Assembly (NCBI GenBank): GCA_017654935.2
Contig: CM065703.1
Span: forward strand, 43,275,929 to 43,339,928
DNA length: 64,000 bases
Direction of reading: 5' to 3'
DNA from: Phymorhynchus buccinoides
Taxonomy: Eukaryota; Mollusca; Gastropoda; Neogastropoda; Raphitomidae
The position numbers and the translations under genes were made by a program. The notes under the pieces were generated by a model. It saw only the letters and a list, made by a program, of their open reading frames with translations, was not told the origin of the DNA and did no database searches. Shown here piece after piece: positions 33,106 to 47,275 of the stretch (its first letter is position 1; every line of letters begins with the position of its first letter).

Positions 33106-33659
33106 AGAGAGCAGAGAGAGCACCGTCCGTTTTACTTGTCTTTCCAGCCGTCTCCAAAATTTACACAAGAACAATTCCAGTTTATAGAAATATCACACTA
33201 AAGGAGGCCAAAACAGTGTTTAATACCTTATAGTAGAAGAAAGAAACTTGTGGTAATAGGTGAAAAACGTTGCTTGCAATTCTGTTCCCGTAGGTGTGTG
33301 TGTGAACGGGTTTTTTTGGGGTGGTTTTTTAGCGCAGTGTTTTGAATAGCGCCATCGAAAATCGCCGGCGATTTTAGCGTCGATGGAATTTCAAGCAACT
33401 TTTTTCGTCGCTGTCGAAAATAGCGCAAATGGAATTCCAGCTTAGCGGGGAAGTCTGATGGTCAAACGGCGTGAACCCCTTCCATCTGCCAATGCCCCTG
33501 CCCACCAACGGGGAAGTTGCTTTATTTAAATTTTAAAACCTTAAAAAAAAAACTAATCAAATGAAACGAAGTAAAATGGAAAATAATGTCATTCAGAAAT
33601 GTCAGGGAACTGCAGTCCTTCACACAATTATGGAGAAGAGTAGGAAGGTCAGACATTCC

Positions 33660-33945
33660 CGCTAATTGTATGGTGGAATAATCACACTAATTGAATAGTG
33701 GAATAGTTACACTAATTGTATAGTGGAATAGTTACACTAATTGTATAGTGGAATAGTTACACTAATTGTATAGTGGAATAGTCACACTAATTGAATAGTG
33801 GAATAGTTACACTAATTGTATAGTGGAATAGTCACACTAATTGTATAGTGGAATAGTCTCGCTAATTGAACTCTTATGGAGAAGAACAGTAGGAAGGTCA
33901 CACATTCCCGCTAATTGTATGGTGGAATAGTCGCGCTAATTGAAC
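33660..33945. repeat. 25-bp minisatellite (copy B)
   Basis: Counterpart of 4914-5200, with only a few substitutions. Confidence 0.95.
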
Positions 33946-34116
33946 TGATCGCGCTGTTTGACAACTCCCGGGTTTTTGCTTCTTATGAGGCTGGGTGGAA
34001 ATAATTAGGGGAAATTTGTCAAAACGCTCAGATTAACATTTTGTTTAAAGATTCAAATCGTATTTTTGCACTTTTTCAATGAGAGTGCTTTTCAAGTTAC
34101 AAAGCGTCCTTTGAAG

Positions 34117-34197
34117 TTTGTGAGGTAAAGGTGAGCCTTCCCACGCCGCGTGGTGAGGTTTGTGAGGGGTGAGCCTTCCCACGCCGTGTGGTGAGGT
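34117..34197. repeat. 38-bp direct repeat pair (copy B)
   Basis: Counterpart of 5371-5446. The first unit has a TAAA insertion. Confidence 0.85.
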
Positions 34198-34218
34198 TTG
34201 TCGTTTGCAGATGTTTGG

Positions 34219-37200
34219 TTCAACCACTTTAGTCCCCGTACAGCAGATAAATGTAGACATTGCCAGGCAAGATGTTCTAGAAGAGGGTTCAGTTCAACCA
34301 CTTTAGTCCCCCGTACAGTAGATAAATGTAGACATTGCCAGGCAAGATGTTCTAGAAGAGGGTTCAGTTCAACCACTTTAGTCCCCGTACAGCAGATAAA
34401 TGTAGACATTGAACTCTTATAAATGTAGCAAGATGTTCTAGAAGAGGGTTCAGTTCAATCACTTTAGTCCCCGTACAGCAGATAAATGTAGACATTGCCA
34501 GGCAAGATGTTCTAGAAGAGGGTTCAGTTCAATCACTTTAGTCCCCATACAGTAGATAAATGTAGACATTGACTCTTAGTAGCAAGATGTTCTAGAAGAG
34601 GGTTCAGTTCAATCACTTTAGTCCCCATATAGTAGATAAATGTAGACATTGCCAGGCAAGATGTTCTAGAAGAGGGTTCAGTTCAATCACTTTAGTCCCC
34701 TTCGTACAGCAGATAAATGTAGACATTGCCAGGCAAGATGTTCTAGAAGAGGGTTCAGTTCAATCACTTTAGTCCCCATACAGCAGATAAATGTAGACAT
34801 TGCCAGGCAAGATGTTCTAGAAGAGGGTTCAGTTCAATCACTTTAGTCCCCCGTACAGTAGATAAATGTAGACATTGCCAGGCAAGATGTTCTAGAAGAG
34901 TGTTCAGTTCAATCACTTTAGTCCCCATATAGTAGATAAATGTAGACATTGCCAGGCAAGATGTTCTAGAAGAGTGTTCAGTTCAATCACTTTAGTCCCC
35001 ATATAGTAGATAAATGTAGACATTGCCAGGCAAGATGTTCTAGAAGAGTGTTCAGTTCAATCACTTTAGTCCCCATATAGTAGATAAATGTAGACATTGC
35101 CAGGCAAGATGTTCTAGAAGAGTGTTCAGTTCAATCACTTTAGTCCCCATATAGTAGATAAATGTAGACATTGCCAGGCAAGATGTTCTAGAAGAGGGTT
35201 CAGTTCAATCACTTTAGTCCCCATATAGTAGATAAATGTAGACATTGACAGGCAAGATGTTCTAGAAGAGGGTTCAGTTCAATCACTTTAGTCCCCGTAC
35301 AGCAGATAAATGTAGACATTGCCAGGCAAGATGTTCTAGAAGAGTGTTCAGTTCAATCACTTTAGTCCCCGTACAGCAGATAAATGTAGACATTGCCAGG
35401 CAAGATGTTCTAGAAGAGGGTTCAGTTCAATCACTTTAGTCCCCGTACAGCAGATAAATGTAGACATTGCCAGGCAAGATGTTCTAGAAGAGTGTTCAGT
35501 TCAATCACTTTAGTCCCCGTACAGCAGATAAATGTAGACATTGCCAGGCAAGATGTTCTAGAAGAGTGTTCAGTTCAATCACTTTAGTCCCCATACAGTA
35601 GATAAATGTAGACATTGCCAGGCAAGATGTTCTAGAAGAGTGTTCAGTTCAATCACTTTAGTCCCCGTACAGTAGATAAATGTAGACATTGTCAGGCAAG
35701 ATGTTCTAGAAGAGGGTTCAGTTCAATCACTTTAGTCCCCGTACAGTAGATAAATGTAGACATTGCCAGGCAAGATGTTCTAGAAGAGGGTTCAGTTCAA
35801 TCACTTTAGTCCCCGTACAGCAGATAAATGTAGACATTGCCAGGCAAGATGTTCTAGAAGAGGGTTCAGTTCAATCACTTTAGTCCCCATATAGTAGATA
35901 AATGTAGACATTGTCAGGCAAGATGTTCTAGAAGAGGGTTCAGTTCAATCACTTTAGTCCCCAGCAGATAAATGTAGACAGCCAGATAAATGTAGACATT
36001 GCCAGGCAAGATGTTCTAGAAGAGTGTTCAGTTCAATCACTTTAGTCCCCATATAGTAGATAAATGTAGACATTGTTCAGGCAAGATGTTCTAGAAGAGG
36101 GTTCAGTTCAATCACTTTAGTCCCCGTACAGCAGATAAATGTAGACATTGCCAGGCAAGATGTTCTAGAAGAGTGTTCAGTTCAATCACTTTAGTCCCCA
36201 TACAGTAGATAAATGTAGACATTGCCAGGCAAGATGTTCTAGAAGAGGGTTCAGTTCAATCACTTTAGTCCCCGTACAGTAGATAAATGTAGACATTGCC
36301 AGGCAAGATGTTCTAGAAGAGTGTTCATTTAATCACTTTAGTCCCCGTACAGCAGATAAATGTAGACATTGCCAGGCAAGATGTTCTAGAAGAGTGTTCA
36401 GTTCAATCACTTTAGTCCCCATATAGTAGATAAATGTAGACATTGCCAGGCAAGATGTTCTAGAAGAGTGTTCAGTTCAATCACTTTAGTCCCCATATAG
36501 TAGATAAATGTAGACATTGACAGGCAAGATGTTCTAGAAGAGGGTTCAGTTCAATCACTTTAGTCCCCGTACAGCAGATAAATGTAGACATTGCCAGGCA
36601 AGATGTTCTAGAAGAGGGTTCAGTTCAATCACTTTAGTCCCCATATAGTAGATAAATGTAGACATTGCCAGGCAAGATGTTCTAGAAGAGTGTTCAGTTC
36701 AATCACTTTAGTCCCCGTACAGCAGATAAATGTAGACATTGCCAGGCAAGATGTTCTAGAAGAGTGTTCAGTTCAATCACTTTAGTCCCCGTACAGTAGA
36801 TAAATGTAGACATTGCCAGGCAAGATGTTCTAGAAGAGTGTTCAGTTCAATCACTTTAGTCCCCGTACAGCAGATAAATGTAGACATTGCCAGGCAAGAT
36901 GTTCTAGAAGAGGGTTCAGTTCAATCACTTTAGTCCCCGTACAGTAGATAAATGTAGACATTGCCAGGCAAGATGTTCTAGAAGAGTGTTCAGTTCAATC
37001 ACTTTAGTCCCCACAGCAGATAGTAGACATTGCCAGGCAAGATGTTCTAGAAGAGGGTTCAGTTCAATCACTTTAGTCCCCAGTAGATAAATGTAGACAT
37101 TGAGGCAAGATGTTCTAGAAGAGGGTTCAGTTCAATCACTTTAGTCCCCGTACAGCAGATAAATGTAGACATTGCCAGGCAAGATGTTCTAGAAGAGTGT

Positions 37201-40177
37201 TCAGTTCAATCACTTTAGTCCCCGTACAGCAGATAAATGTAGACATTGCCAGGCAAGATGTTCTAGAAGAGGGTTCAGTTCAATCACTTTAGTCCCCGTA
37301 CAGTAGATAAATGTAGACATTGCCAGGCAAGATGTTCTAGAAGAGTGTTCATTTAATCACTTTAGTCCCCGTACAGCAGATAAATGTAGACATTGCCAGG
37401 CAAGATGTTCTAGAAGAGGGTTCAGTTCAATCACTTTAGTCCCCATATAGTAGATAAATGTAGACATTGTCAGGCAAGATGTTCTAGAAGAGGGTTCAGT
37501 TCAATCACTTTAGTCCCCGTACAGCAGATAAATGTAGACATTGCCAGGCAAGATGTTCTAGAAGAGTGTTCAGTTCAATCACTTTAGTCCCCGTATAGTA
37601 GATAAATGTAGACATTGCCAGGCAAGATGTTCTAGAAGAGTGTTCAGTTCAATCACTTTAGTCCCCGTACAGGCAAGAAGATGTTCTAGAAGAGTGTTCA
37701 GTTCAATCACTTTAGTCCCCGTACAGTAGATAAATGTAGACATTGCCAGGCAAGATGTTCTAGAAGAGGGTGTTCAATCACTTTAACAGCAGATAAATGT
37801 AGACATTGCCAGGCAAGATGTTCTAGAAGAGTGTTCAGTTCAATCACGTACAGCAGATAAATGTAGACATTGCCAGGCAAGATGTTCTAGAAGAGTGTTC
37901 AGTTCAATCACTTTAGTCCCCGTACAGTAGATAAATGTAGACATTGCCAGGCAAGATGTTCTAGAAGAGGGTTCAGTTCAATCACTTTAGTCCCCGTACA
38001 GCAGATAAATGTAGACATTGCCAGGCAAGATGTTCTAGAAGAGGGTTCAGTTCAATCACTTTAGTCCCCGTACAGTAGATAAATGTAGACATTGCCAGGC
38101 AAGATGTTCTAGAAGAGTGTTCAGTTCAATCACTTTAGTCCCCGTACAGCAGATAAATGTAGACATTGCCAGGCAAGATGTTCTAGAAGAGTGTTCAGTT
38201 CTAGAAGAGGGTTCAGTTCAATCACTTTAGTCCCCGTACAGCAGATAAATGTAGACATTGCCAGGCAAGATGTTCTAGAAGAGTGTTCAGTTCAATCACT
38301 TTAGTCCCCATACAGTAGATAAATGTAGACATTGCCAGGCAAGATGTTCTAGAAGAGGGTTCAGTTCAATCACTTTAGTCCCCGTACAGCAGATAAATGT
38401 AGACATTGCCAGGCAAGATGTTCTAGAAGAGGGTTCAGTTCAATCACTTTAGTCCCCGTACAGCAGATAAATGTAGACATTGCCAGGCAAGATGTTCTAG
38501 AAGAGGGTTCAGTTCAGTTCAATCACTTTAGTCCCCATACAGTAGATAAATGTAGACATTGCCAGGCAAGATGTTCTAGAAGAGTGTTCAGTTCAATCAC
38601 TTTAGTCCCCATATTTAATCAGTCCCCGTAGATAAATGTAGACATTGCCAGGCAAGATGTTCTAGAAGAGTGTTCAGTTCAGTCCCCAAGAGATAAATGT
38701 AGACATTCAGTTCAAAGAGTCACTTTAGTCCCCGTACAGCAGATAAATGTAGACATTGTCCAGGCAAGATGTTCTAGAAGAGGGTTCAGTTCAATCACTT
38801 TAGTCCCCATATAGATAAATGTAGATTGCCAGGCAAGATGTTCTAGAAGAGTGTTCATTGTCCCCGTACAGGATAAATGTAGACATTGCCAGGCAAGATG
38901 TTCTAGAAGAGGGTTCAGTTCAATCACTTTAGTCCCCGTACAGCAGATAAATGTAGACATTGCCAGGCAAGATGTTCTAGAAGAGGGTTCAGTTCAATCA
39001 CTTTAGTCCCCGTACAGCAGATAAATGTAGACATTGCCAGGCAAGATGTTCTAGAAGAGGGTTCAGTTCAATCACTTTAGTCCCCATACAGTAGATAAAT
39101 GTAGACATTGCCAGGCAAGATGTTCTAGAAGAGGGTTCAGTTCAATCACTTTAGTCCCCGTACAGCAGATAAATGTAGACATTGCCAGGCAAGATGTTCT
39201 AGAAGAGGGTTCAGTTCAATCACTTTAGTCCCCGTACAGTAGATAAATGTAGACATTGCCAGGCAAGATGTTCTAGAAGAGTGTTCAGTTCAATCACTTT
39301 AGTCCCCGTACAGCAGATAAATGTAGACATTGCCAGGCAAGATGTTCTAGAAGAGTGTTCAGTTCAATCACTTTAGTCCCCGTACAGCAGATAAATGTAG
39401 ACATTGCCAGGCAAGATGTTCTAGAAGAGTGTTCAGTTCAATCACTTTAGTCCCCATACAGTAGATAAATGTAGACATTGCCAGGCAAGATGTTCTAGAA
39501 GAGTGTTCAGTTCAATCACTTTAGTCCCCGTACAGTAGATAAATGTAGACATTGCCAGGCAAGATGTTCTAGAAGAGTGTTCAGTTCAATCACTTTAGTC
39601 CCCGTACAGCAGATAAATGTAGACATTGCCAGGCAAGATGTTCTAGAAGAGTGTTCAGTTCAATCACTTTAGTCCCCGTACAGTAGATAAATGTAGACAT
39701 TGCCAGGCAAGATGTTCTAGAAGAGGGTTCAGTTCAATCACTTTAGTCCCCAGTACAGCAGATAAATGTAGACATTGCCAGGCAAGATGTTCTAGAAGAG
39801 GGTTCAGTTCAATCACTTTAGTCCCCATACAGTAGATAAATGTAGACATTGCCAGGCAAGATGTTCTAGAAGAGTGTTCAGTTCAATCACTTTAGTCCCC
39901 GTACAGTAGATAAATGTAGACATTGCCAGGCAAGATGTTCTAGAAGAGGGTTCAGTTCAATCACTTTAGTCCCCGTACAGTAGATAAATGTAGACATTGT
40001 CAGGCAAGATGTTCTAGAAGAGGGTTCAGTTCAATCACTTTAGTCCCCGTACAGTAGATAAATGTAGACATTGCCAGGCAAGATGTTCTAGAAGAGTGTT
40101 CAGTTCAATCACTTTAGTCCCCGTACAGCAGATAAATGTAGACATTGCCAGGCAAGATGTTCTAGAAGAGTGTTCAT
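34219..40177. repeat. 74-bp satellite array (copy B)
   Basis: About 80 units, roughly eight more than copy A. Unit variants are the same but in a different order, with scrambled units at about 35960-36000, 37660-37860 and 38590-38880. The embedded endonuclease fragment of copy A (10485-10530) has no counterpart inside this array. Confidence 0.97.
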
Positions 40178-40328
40178 TTAATCTGGTTTTAAGAGGCCTT
40201 CCTGTCTCTTCTATGTCGTCTTCCCTGCACTGTTCACGTTGAATGTGATACACTATCCCTCTCTTCTTGTCCTTAGCTGTCCTGTCTTTCAGTGTTGTGA
40301 AGCGTCCCCTCCCTATCTCTCGATAAGG
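40170..40328 (-). pseudogene. Penelope-like GIY-YIG endonuclease relic (copy B)
   Basis: Identical in sequence to 10827-10985 as far as I can see. The 30-residue open part is 40259-40170, with the same DIE replacement of YIG and loss of the first cysteine. Confidence 0.6.
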
Positions 40329-40451
40329 GTTTAGGGTGAAGCTAAATCGACAACTAGCAATACGTTACCAACTTTGCCCATGTTTACCGTGAACGCTAAT
40401 CGGAAGATACGCAAATTATAAAGTTGCAATCGTCTATGGTGTTTCCATTCC

Positions 40452-41838
40452 AGATACCTTGAACAGGGACCCTTTCCTCCACTTGGGTTCCTTCAATGCC
40501 CTGCACATACCCTGAACAGGGACCCCTTCATCCATTTGGGTTCCTTCAACGCCCTGCACATACTGTGAACAGGGACCCCTTCCTCCACTTGGGTTCCTCC
40601 AACGCCCTGCAGATACATTGAACAGGGACCCTTACCTCCACTTGGGTTCCTTCAACGCCCTGTACAAACCCTGAACAAGGACACTTTCCTCCATTTGGGT
40701 TCCTTCAACGCACTGTAGATACCTTGAACAGGTACCCTTTCCTTCATTTGGGTTCCTTCAACGCCCTGCACATACATTGAACAGGGACCCTTTCCTCCAC
40801 TAGGGTTCCTTCAACGCACTGCAGATACATTGAACAGGGACCCTTCCTCCACTAGGGTTCCTTCAACGCACTGCAGATACATTGAACAGGGACCCCTTCC
40901 TCCACTTGGGTTCCTTCAACGCACTGCTGATACCCTGAACAGGGACCCTTTCCTCCACTTGGGTTCCTTCAACGCACTGCTGATACCCTGAACATGGACC
41001 CTTTCCTCCACTTGGGTTCCTTCAACGCCCTGCTGATACCCTGACCAGGGACCCCTTCATCCACGTGGGTTCCTTCAACGCCCTGCAGATACCTTGAACA
41101 GGGACCCTTTCCTCCACTTGGGTTCCTTCAACGCCCTGCTGATACCTTGAACAGGGACCCTTTCCTCCACTTGGGTTCCTTCAACGCACTGCATATACCC
41201 TGAACATGGACCCTTTCCTCCACTTGGGTTCCTTCAACGCCCTGCTGATACCCTGAACAGGGACCCTTTCCTCCACTTGGGTTCCTTCAACGCCCTGCAT
41301 ATACCCTGAACATGGACCCTTTCCTCCACTTGGGTTCCTTCAACGCCCTGCATATACCCTGAACATGGACCCTTTCCTCCACTTGGGTTCCTTCAACGCA
41401 CTGTATATACCCTGAACATGGACCCTTTCCTCCACTTGGGTTCCTTCAACGCCCTGCATATACCCTGAACATGGACCCTTTCCTCCACTTGGGTTCCTTC
41501 AACGCCCTGCATATACCCTGCACATACCGAACATGGACCCTTTCCTCCACTTGGGTTCCTTCAACGCCCTGCATATACCCTGAACATGGACCCTTTCCTC
41601 CACTTGGGTTCCTTCAACGCACTGCATATACCCTGAACATGGACCCTTTCCTCCACTTGGGTTCCTTCAACGCACTGTATATACCCTGAACATGGACCCT
41701 TTCCTCCACTTGGGTTCCTTCAACGCACTGTATATACCCTGAACATGGACCCTTTCCTCCACTTGGGTTCCTTCAACGCACTGTATATATCCTGAACATG
41801 GACCCTTTCCTCCACTTGGGTTCCTTCAACGCACTGTA
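40452..41838. repeat. 53-bp minisatellite (copy B)
   Basis: Counterpart of 11110-12486 with about 26 units. The order of GAACAGG and GAACATG variants differs, and one unit near 41510-41535 has a short internal duplication (CATACC). Confidence 0.96.
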
Positions 41839-42091
41839 CCAGTCTGCGTCATCCCTTTCTATGTGTCGTCTCTTCATCATCGCTACGTCATCTTCAGACC
41901 TCTTCAAAATGAACTATCTGCAGCATTGACTTTTCAAATATTTCACACATGAAAGTGTCTGCAGAGAACTCGAACACTTGTGCACATATCAACAACGTGA
42001 AAATATAAAATCAATCCAAATGTTAACTGAGCATAATGGATGCAGAATATTCTGTTGTTTTGTTTAGTTGTATGTACATGCTGATAGCTTA

Positions 42092-42311
42092 GAGCCAACA
42101 CGGACTATCTCTAGATTGTCCATTGACATATTCAACTTATTGTGAAAACTAATAACTTGTATTTGTTTTGTACAAAAAGACTGCAGAAATATGAAAAGAA
42201 TAACCCCCATTTTATATTATTCGTAGTCTTTATTTTAATACAAGTTCTTAGTTTTTGCAATAACATCAATATTAAATCAATGGACTATCTAGAGATAGTC
42301 CGCTTTGGCTC
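42092..42311. mobile_element. MITE-like inverted repeat, 220 bp (copy B)
   Basis: Counterpart of 12740-12958, one base longer in a T-run. Confidence 0.7.
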
Positions 42312-42502
42312 CAACCTATCGAAATTGCGTTTTGTTTTTGTTTTTTGTTGTTGCTTTGTATGGATTTTGTGTGGTGTAGTGCAAGACATCGGCACAAATG
42401 AAGAGCCACTCGCTGAAAATGCATCAACATTGTTTTGATAGGCAACTTTGAATTTGTAGTTCATTTACACACATCTAAAATTCTGCAGCCAACGGATAGA
42501 TT

Positions 42503-43173
42503 CAATTGTTGGCACATGTGTTACTCAGGCTAGCAATGAAGATGCATGCATGAAGCATACAGTAACACTCGTGCTGTAAGTAGCCAGTTGAAGTGGATGT
42601 TTTGTTGGCACATGTGTTACTCAGGCTAGCAATGAAGATGCATGCATGAAGCATACAGTAACACTCGTGCTGTAAGTAGCCAGTTGAAGTGGATGTTTTG
42701 TTGGCACATGTGTTACTCAGGCTAGCAATGAAGATGCATGCATGAAGCATACAGTAACACTCGTGCTGTCATTAGCCAGTTGAAGTTCAATTGTTGGCAC
42801 ATGTGTTACTCAGGCTAGCAATGAAGATGCATGCATGAAGCATACAGTAACACTCGTGCTGTAAGTAGCCAGTTGAAGTTCAATTGTTGGCACATGTGTT
42901 ACTCAGGCTAGCAATGAAGATGCATGCATGAAGCATACAGTAACACTCGTGCTGTCATTAGCCAGTTGAAGTTCAATTGTTGGCACATGTGTTACTCAGG
43001 CTAGCAATGAAGATGCATGCATGAAGCATACAGTAACACTCGTGCTGTCATTAGCCAGTTGAAGTTCAATTGTTGGCACATGTGTTACTCAGGCTAGCAA
43101 TGAAGATGCATGCATGAAGCATACAGTAACACTCGTGCTGTGCTGTAAGTAGCCAGTTGAAGTGGATGTTTTG
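42503..43173. repeat. 93-bp minisatellite, seven units (copy B)
   Basis: Counterpart of 13151-13829. Unit junction variants are in a different order. Confidence 0.95.
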
Positions 43174-43234
43174 TTGACTTTGACCTGAAATTGTGGTCCT
43201 TACCTTGTGTTGGTCTTTGTACATCAATGGCTTA

Positions 43235-43413
43235 GGCCTGGTACACAGTACATCGGGATTTTCCGCGCGGAAATAATGAGTAAAAGAAAGAAGGAAACCA
43301 AAACATGGTGAACTTCGTACATGTGCGTGTATGTTTTTCCTTCTTTCTTTTACGTATTTACGGATTGCGCATGAGTTTCCGCGCGGAACATCCGCGTGTA
43401 TGTGTACACGGCT
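43235..43413. mobile_element. MITE with TTA target duplication (copy B)
   Basis: Counterpart of 13888-14066, with TTA at 43232-43234 and 43414-43416. Confidence 0.65.
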
Positions 43414-43958
43414 TTAGTTTTCTTTTTCTGACGTGTCCACTGGGAAAAGTGAAGGCCGAGGCAGCCAACCCGAGGAGACGCTGCACTGCTTTTGAGTCCC
43501 CAAAGAGTAGTTTCAGTGCACTGTGTTCTGACCTATACGTACGCGGGGCTTATCCGGATGTGTCCCTGTTTCTGTGGTCCTGTCTATATCACCTTATGCG
43601 TTATCAGGCCATATGGCCATGATGGCTAAGGTACGTATATGTCCGGTTTTCAGTTTTCACTGGTCTTCCTGCTGCTTACAGTCGACACATTCCGATTTCG
43701 GAGGAGCTCAAAAGAGAAAACTTATTTGGAAGACTTTTTTTTAAAAGGCAGGGGAATGGGCCAGTAAGTCAGAAAGATAGTAGATGATGGAAATCAAAGG
43801 GAAAAGCCAGAGTGGCAGATTGGAGGAAGTTAAAAGCACAGAATGTCCAGAAGGTGGGAGAACTATTTTTTGTTAAACCCCCGCACGGGGAGAGACTCGT
43901 GGAGGCGTTTGGGTCGTTCAGCTCCCCGTATGGAGGCACGAAGTATCCACCCACTGCT

Positions 43959-44115
43959 CTGGGCCTGTATTCACGTTGAGATAGCATGAGACTTAGCATG
44001 ATGCTAACTTAGAAGCTCTTCAAATGTCCTATAGGATTTAATAGGACTTTTGGAAGAGCTTCTAAGTTAGCATGATGCTAAGTCTCATGCTATCTCAACG
44101 TGAATACAGGCCCAG
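43959..44115. mobile_element. Near-perfect 157-bp fold-back element (copy B)
   Basis: Counterpart of 14613-14769. The left arm reads AGCATGATGCT where copy A reads AGCATCATGCT, making one arm mismatch. Confidence 0.8.
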
Positions 44116-44244
44116 GTCTCTATCACCCATACTGTGTCCCTGTTTGTCATGTTCTCATCTCTACGAGACATAAAACCCAAATCCTAACCCTAATCCGAAA
44201 GCCCTAACCCTGTCTTTATCACACGTGCAGACGGCAGCACAGCC

Positions 44245-44807
44245 GTGTGGGGAGATGATATATGGAGGGAGAGCCACTTTCCTTGCCCCTTTCTCTCTGC
44301 ACTATCTCCCTTGCATGTGGGGAGATGATATATGGAGGGAGAGCCACTTTCCTTGCCCCTTTCTCTCTGCACTATCTCCCTTGCATGTGGGGAGATGATA
44401 TATGGAGGGAGAGCCACTTTCCTTGCCCCTTTCTCTCTGCACTATCTCCCTTGCATGTGGGGAGATGATATATGGAGGGAGAGCCACTTTCCTTGCCCCT
44501 TTCTCTCTGCACTATCTCCCTTGCATGTGGGGAGATGATATATGGAGGGAGAGCCACTTTCCTTGCCCCTTTCTCTCTGCACTATCTCCCTTGCATGTGG
44601 GGAGATGATATATGGAGGGAGAGCCACCTTTCTTGCCCCTTTCTCTCTGCAATATCTCCCTTGCATGTGGGGAGATGATATATGGAGGGAGAGCCACTTT
44701 CCTTGCCCCTTTCTCTCTGCACTATCTCCCTTGCATGTGGGGAGATGATCCGTGGAGGGAGAGACCCTTTTCTTGCCCCTTTTGTCTCTGCAATATCTCC
44801 CTTGCAT
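44245..44807. repeat. 70-bp minisatellite, eight units (copy B)
   Basis: Counterpart of 14900-15462, with the same unit number and the same diverged final unit. Confidence 0.95.
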
Positions 44808-45181
44808 ATGGCCAGTGCGGCCATGTTTTCCTGAACCATATGTGGATGAAAGATGTTCCAGATTTAACCGCATGTTCTGTGTTTTATGCATCTTTATTGC
44901 AATGTTTTGTTTGGTGGTTGGAAATTGAACTATGCATTGAACTAAGCATTATACAACGGTGTCTGGAATCCATTGTGCAATGGGAATGGCGAGATTGTCG
45001 CCAACAAATAGCGGCAATTTGTGATTAAGCTAGCCTAGCTCAAGAACAAACTTAAATCCACATAGGCCTAAGCTATTATTAAAACGTAATCCAATAAGCG
45101 ATTAGTCCTAACCTATCTTTAGAATCAGTATAAAACGTTTGTTATTGTGGACTAAGTTATTGTAAAAATGTATTAGACGTG

Positions 45182-45376
45182 CCGAAGTTTCAATGAATGA
45201 AAAATTGTGTTTTACGTCCTCTCGGTCATAGACACATATAGGACATTTGTAAATACAAAGATGATGGGAACAATACTGGCTGCAATGCCCGGAGGCAGTG
45301 CAACACCAGTAAAGTCCCGAGAATTTAACAGTATAGATAGGTGTAGCGGTAACCACGCCTCGGCTAAACCTCATCG
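45182..45376 (-). mobile_element. SINE-like element (copy B)
   Basis: Counterpart of 15841-16035, with one base deleted near 45240. Confidence 0.3.
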
Positions 45377-45467
45377 GCTATAATACCGCCACGTGAGAAT
45401 AGCTAGCGAGTGCTAATCGTGTTATGACTTTATTATATAGCAGTGGTTTGCGAGTGTGCAATAGCTC

Positions 45468-45503
<36 letters not shown>

Positions 45504-46969
45504 GGGGGTGATAGAGAGAGAATGAGAGACAAAGATACAGAGGGAGGAGAGATTGACTGTACACCTCATCGTTTCAAATTCACTCAGGTTTCTTTCCACT
45601 TCGCCCCCCCCCCCCCCCATACTTACCGTTTATCCCCCCTCCCCTCCCGCAATATTGGCCTTATGTTTGAAATTGTATTCCAAAGGATACGATATGTCTC
45701 GGGTTTAAAGTATAAAACAGTTAAAGATTTGCAAAGGTTGCCAATTTTATGAGGTACAGATTAAGAATTGTACCTTGTCTGCATTTATGCGCAACATCGA
45801 ACGTGTTTATCTTGTAGGCGATCGTGTGTGTGTGTGTGTGTGTTTATTTGTTATTTGTTTAGTGTCTACTGACCCCCTCCCATTTTCTCAACTGTCCTAT
45901 TTTATTTGACGTTGAATTTTAGTTCCGTTTTATTTCATTCCTTCTATAAGCATTTTCCTTTTTAAGCTGCAAATAAAAGCGATAATGATCCGTTTGGATT
46001 TCTGGCTGTTTAACGTTCATTTCAAAATTGCGTTTCATTTCATTCCGTGTGTTTTTATTTCCATTTAAATACAAAACGGATAACCTACTGTTCGTATTTT
46101 GGGCGAACTCTTCTTCAGTGTTGGAAGGGTGGGCTTAGGAAGAGGAATACGTCCACCTCCTTTCTAATCCCCCCACACACACACACTGCAAGATCCTGAA
46201 TTACATTCCCCTGTGCAACAGCCAAAAGTGTGACTCAAATCGTCCGAAAATTATGATCAAAATCGTCTCAAAACTGCTGTCAGCCATTTTGGGTTTCAAA
46301 GAACGTTTGGACTGCCAGACATTATTGCTAAGATTATCTTTCCTGTTTTCGTCTTTTATTTCGTTGCATTAGTTTTTGTGTTGTTGTTTTTTGTCTTTCA
46401 CGTGTCTCCCGTTCGTTTCATGTGTCCTTATTTTCATTTTGCGTTTATTTTCAGTGTTCTGTTATTTCATTCTATTAGCCTTTTCCTTGGATGAGGATTT
46501 GAATGACGATGGCCTCTGTGTGGTAGGGTGGAGCATAGGAAGAGGAACCACGTCCATCCTCTTCCTACCCCCTCTATATCGCAACATTCGGAATTGCATA
46601 ATATTCAAAAGCATAATTTTTGTTTCAGAAAGTTTCAAAATTGTCCACATTTTCACAAATCTACATGTTAGATTATTGTTTCTAAAGATTATTGGGATCA
46701 AAGTCCTATTCCAAAAAATATATTCGGCTTTTGGAACAATATTTGGATTAGTAGGAATAGGTTTTTTCATATTTCGTCTTGTATAATGTCACTTTTTATT
46801 TTGTATGTCTTTCCTTCTTTGTTTCATATTACATGTAGGTTTGTTTTTAGCCTTACCTTGCATCTCTCTTGCCTTTTGACCCATCCGTGTTAACGATTGT
46901 GTGCTGTGGTTGGCAGTGGCACGTGTGTGTGTGTGTGTGTGTGTGTGGAGAGAGAGAGAGAGACAGACA

Positions 46970-47275
46970 GAGAAGTCGAATTGTTTATTCATGAAAACCC
47001 AAAGCCTCATATACATGAATGGCAGAAATAGTCAACATAATCACAATTACCTCTAGCCAAAAAACTATGACAAACTGTTTCTCTTAACCTAAAGTCTTTA
47101 AATAAATATAAAGCTAATTTACGTACAACGGTTTCATTACTTGATGACATCAATACACGGACAGGTGGTTGATTAAAATTCCTTAGGGATTTCACACGTA
47201 GGCCATTTAACACAGGACATTGCAGTGCAAATTGAACTTCATCATCCTTTGAGAGTGAGAGGGGGGAGGGAGGGG
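46970..47275 (-). pseudogene. LINE ORF2 C-terminal remnant (copy B)
   Basis: Counterpart of 17640-17945. The open part 47007-47213 is identical in translation. Confidence 0.45.
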
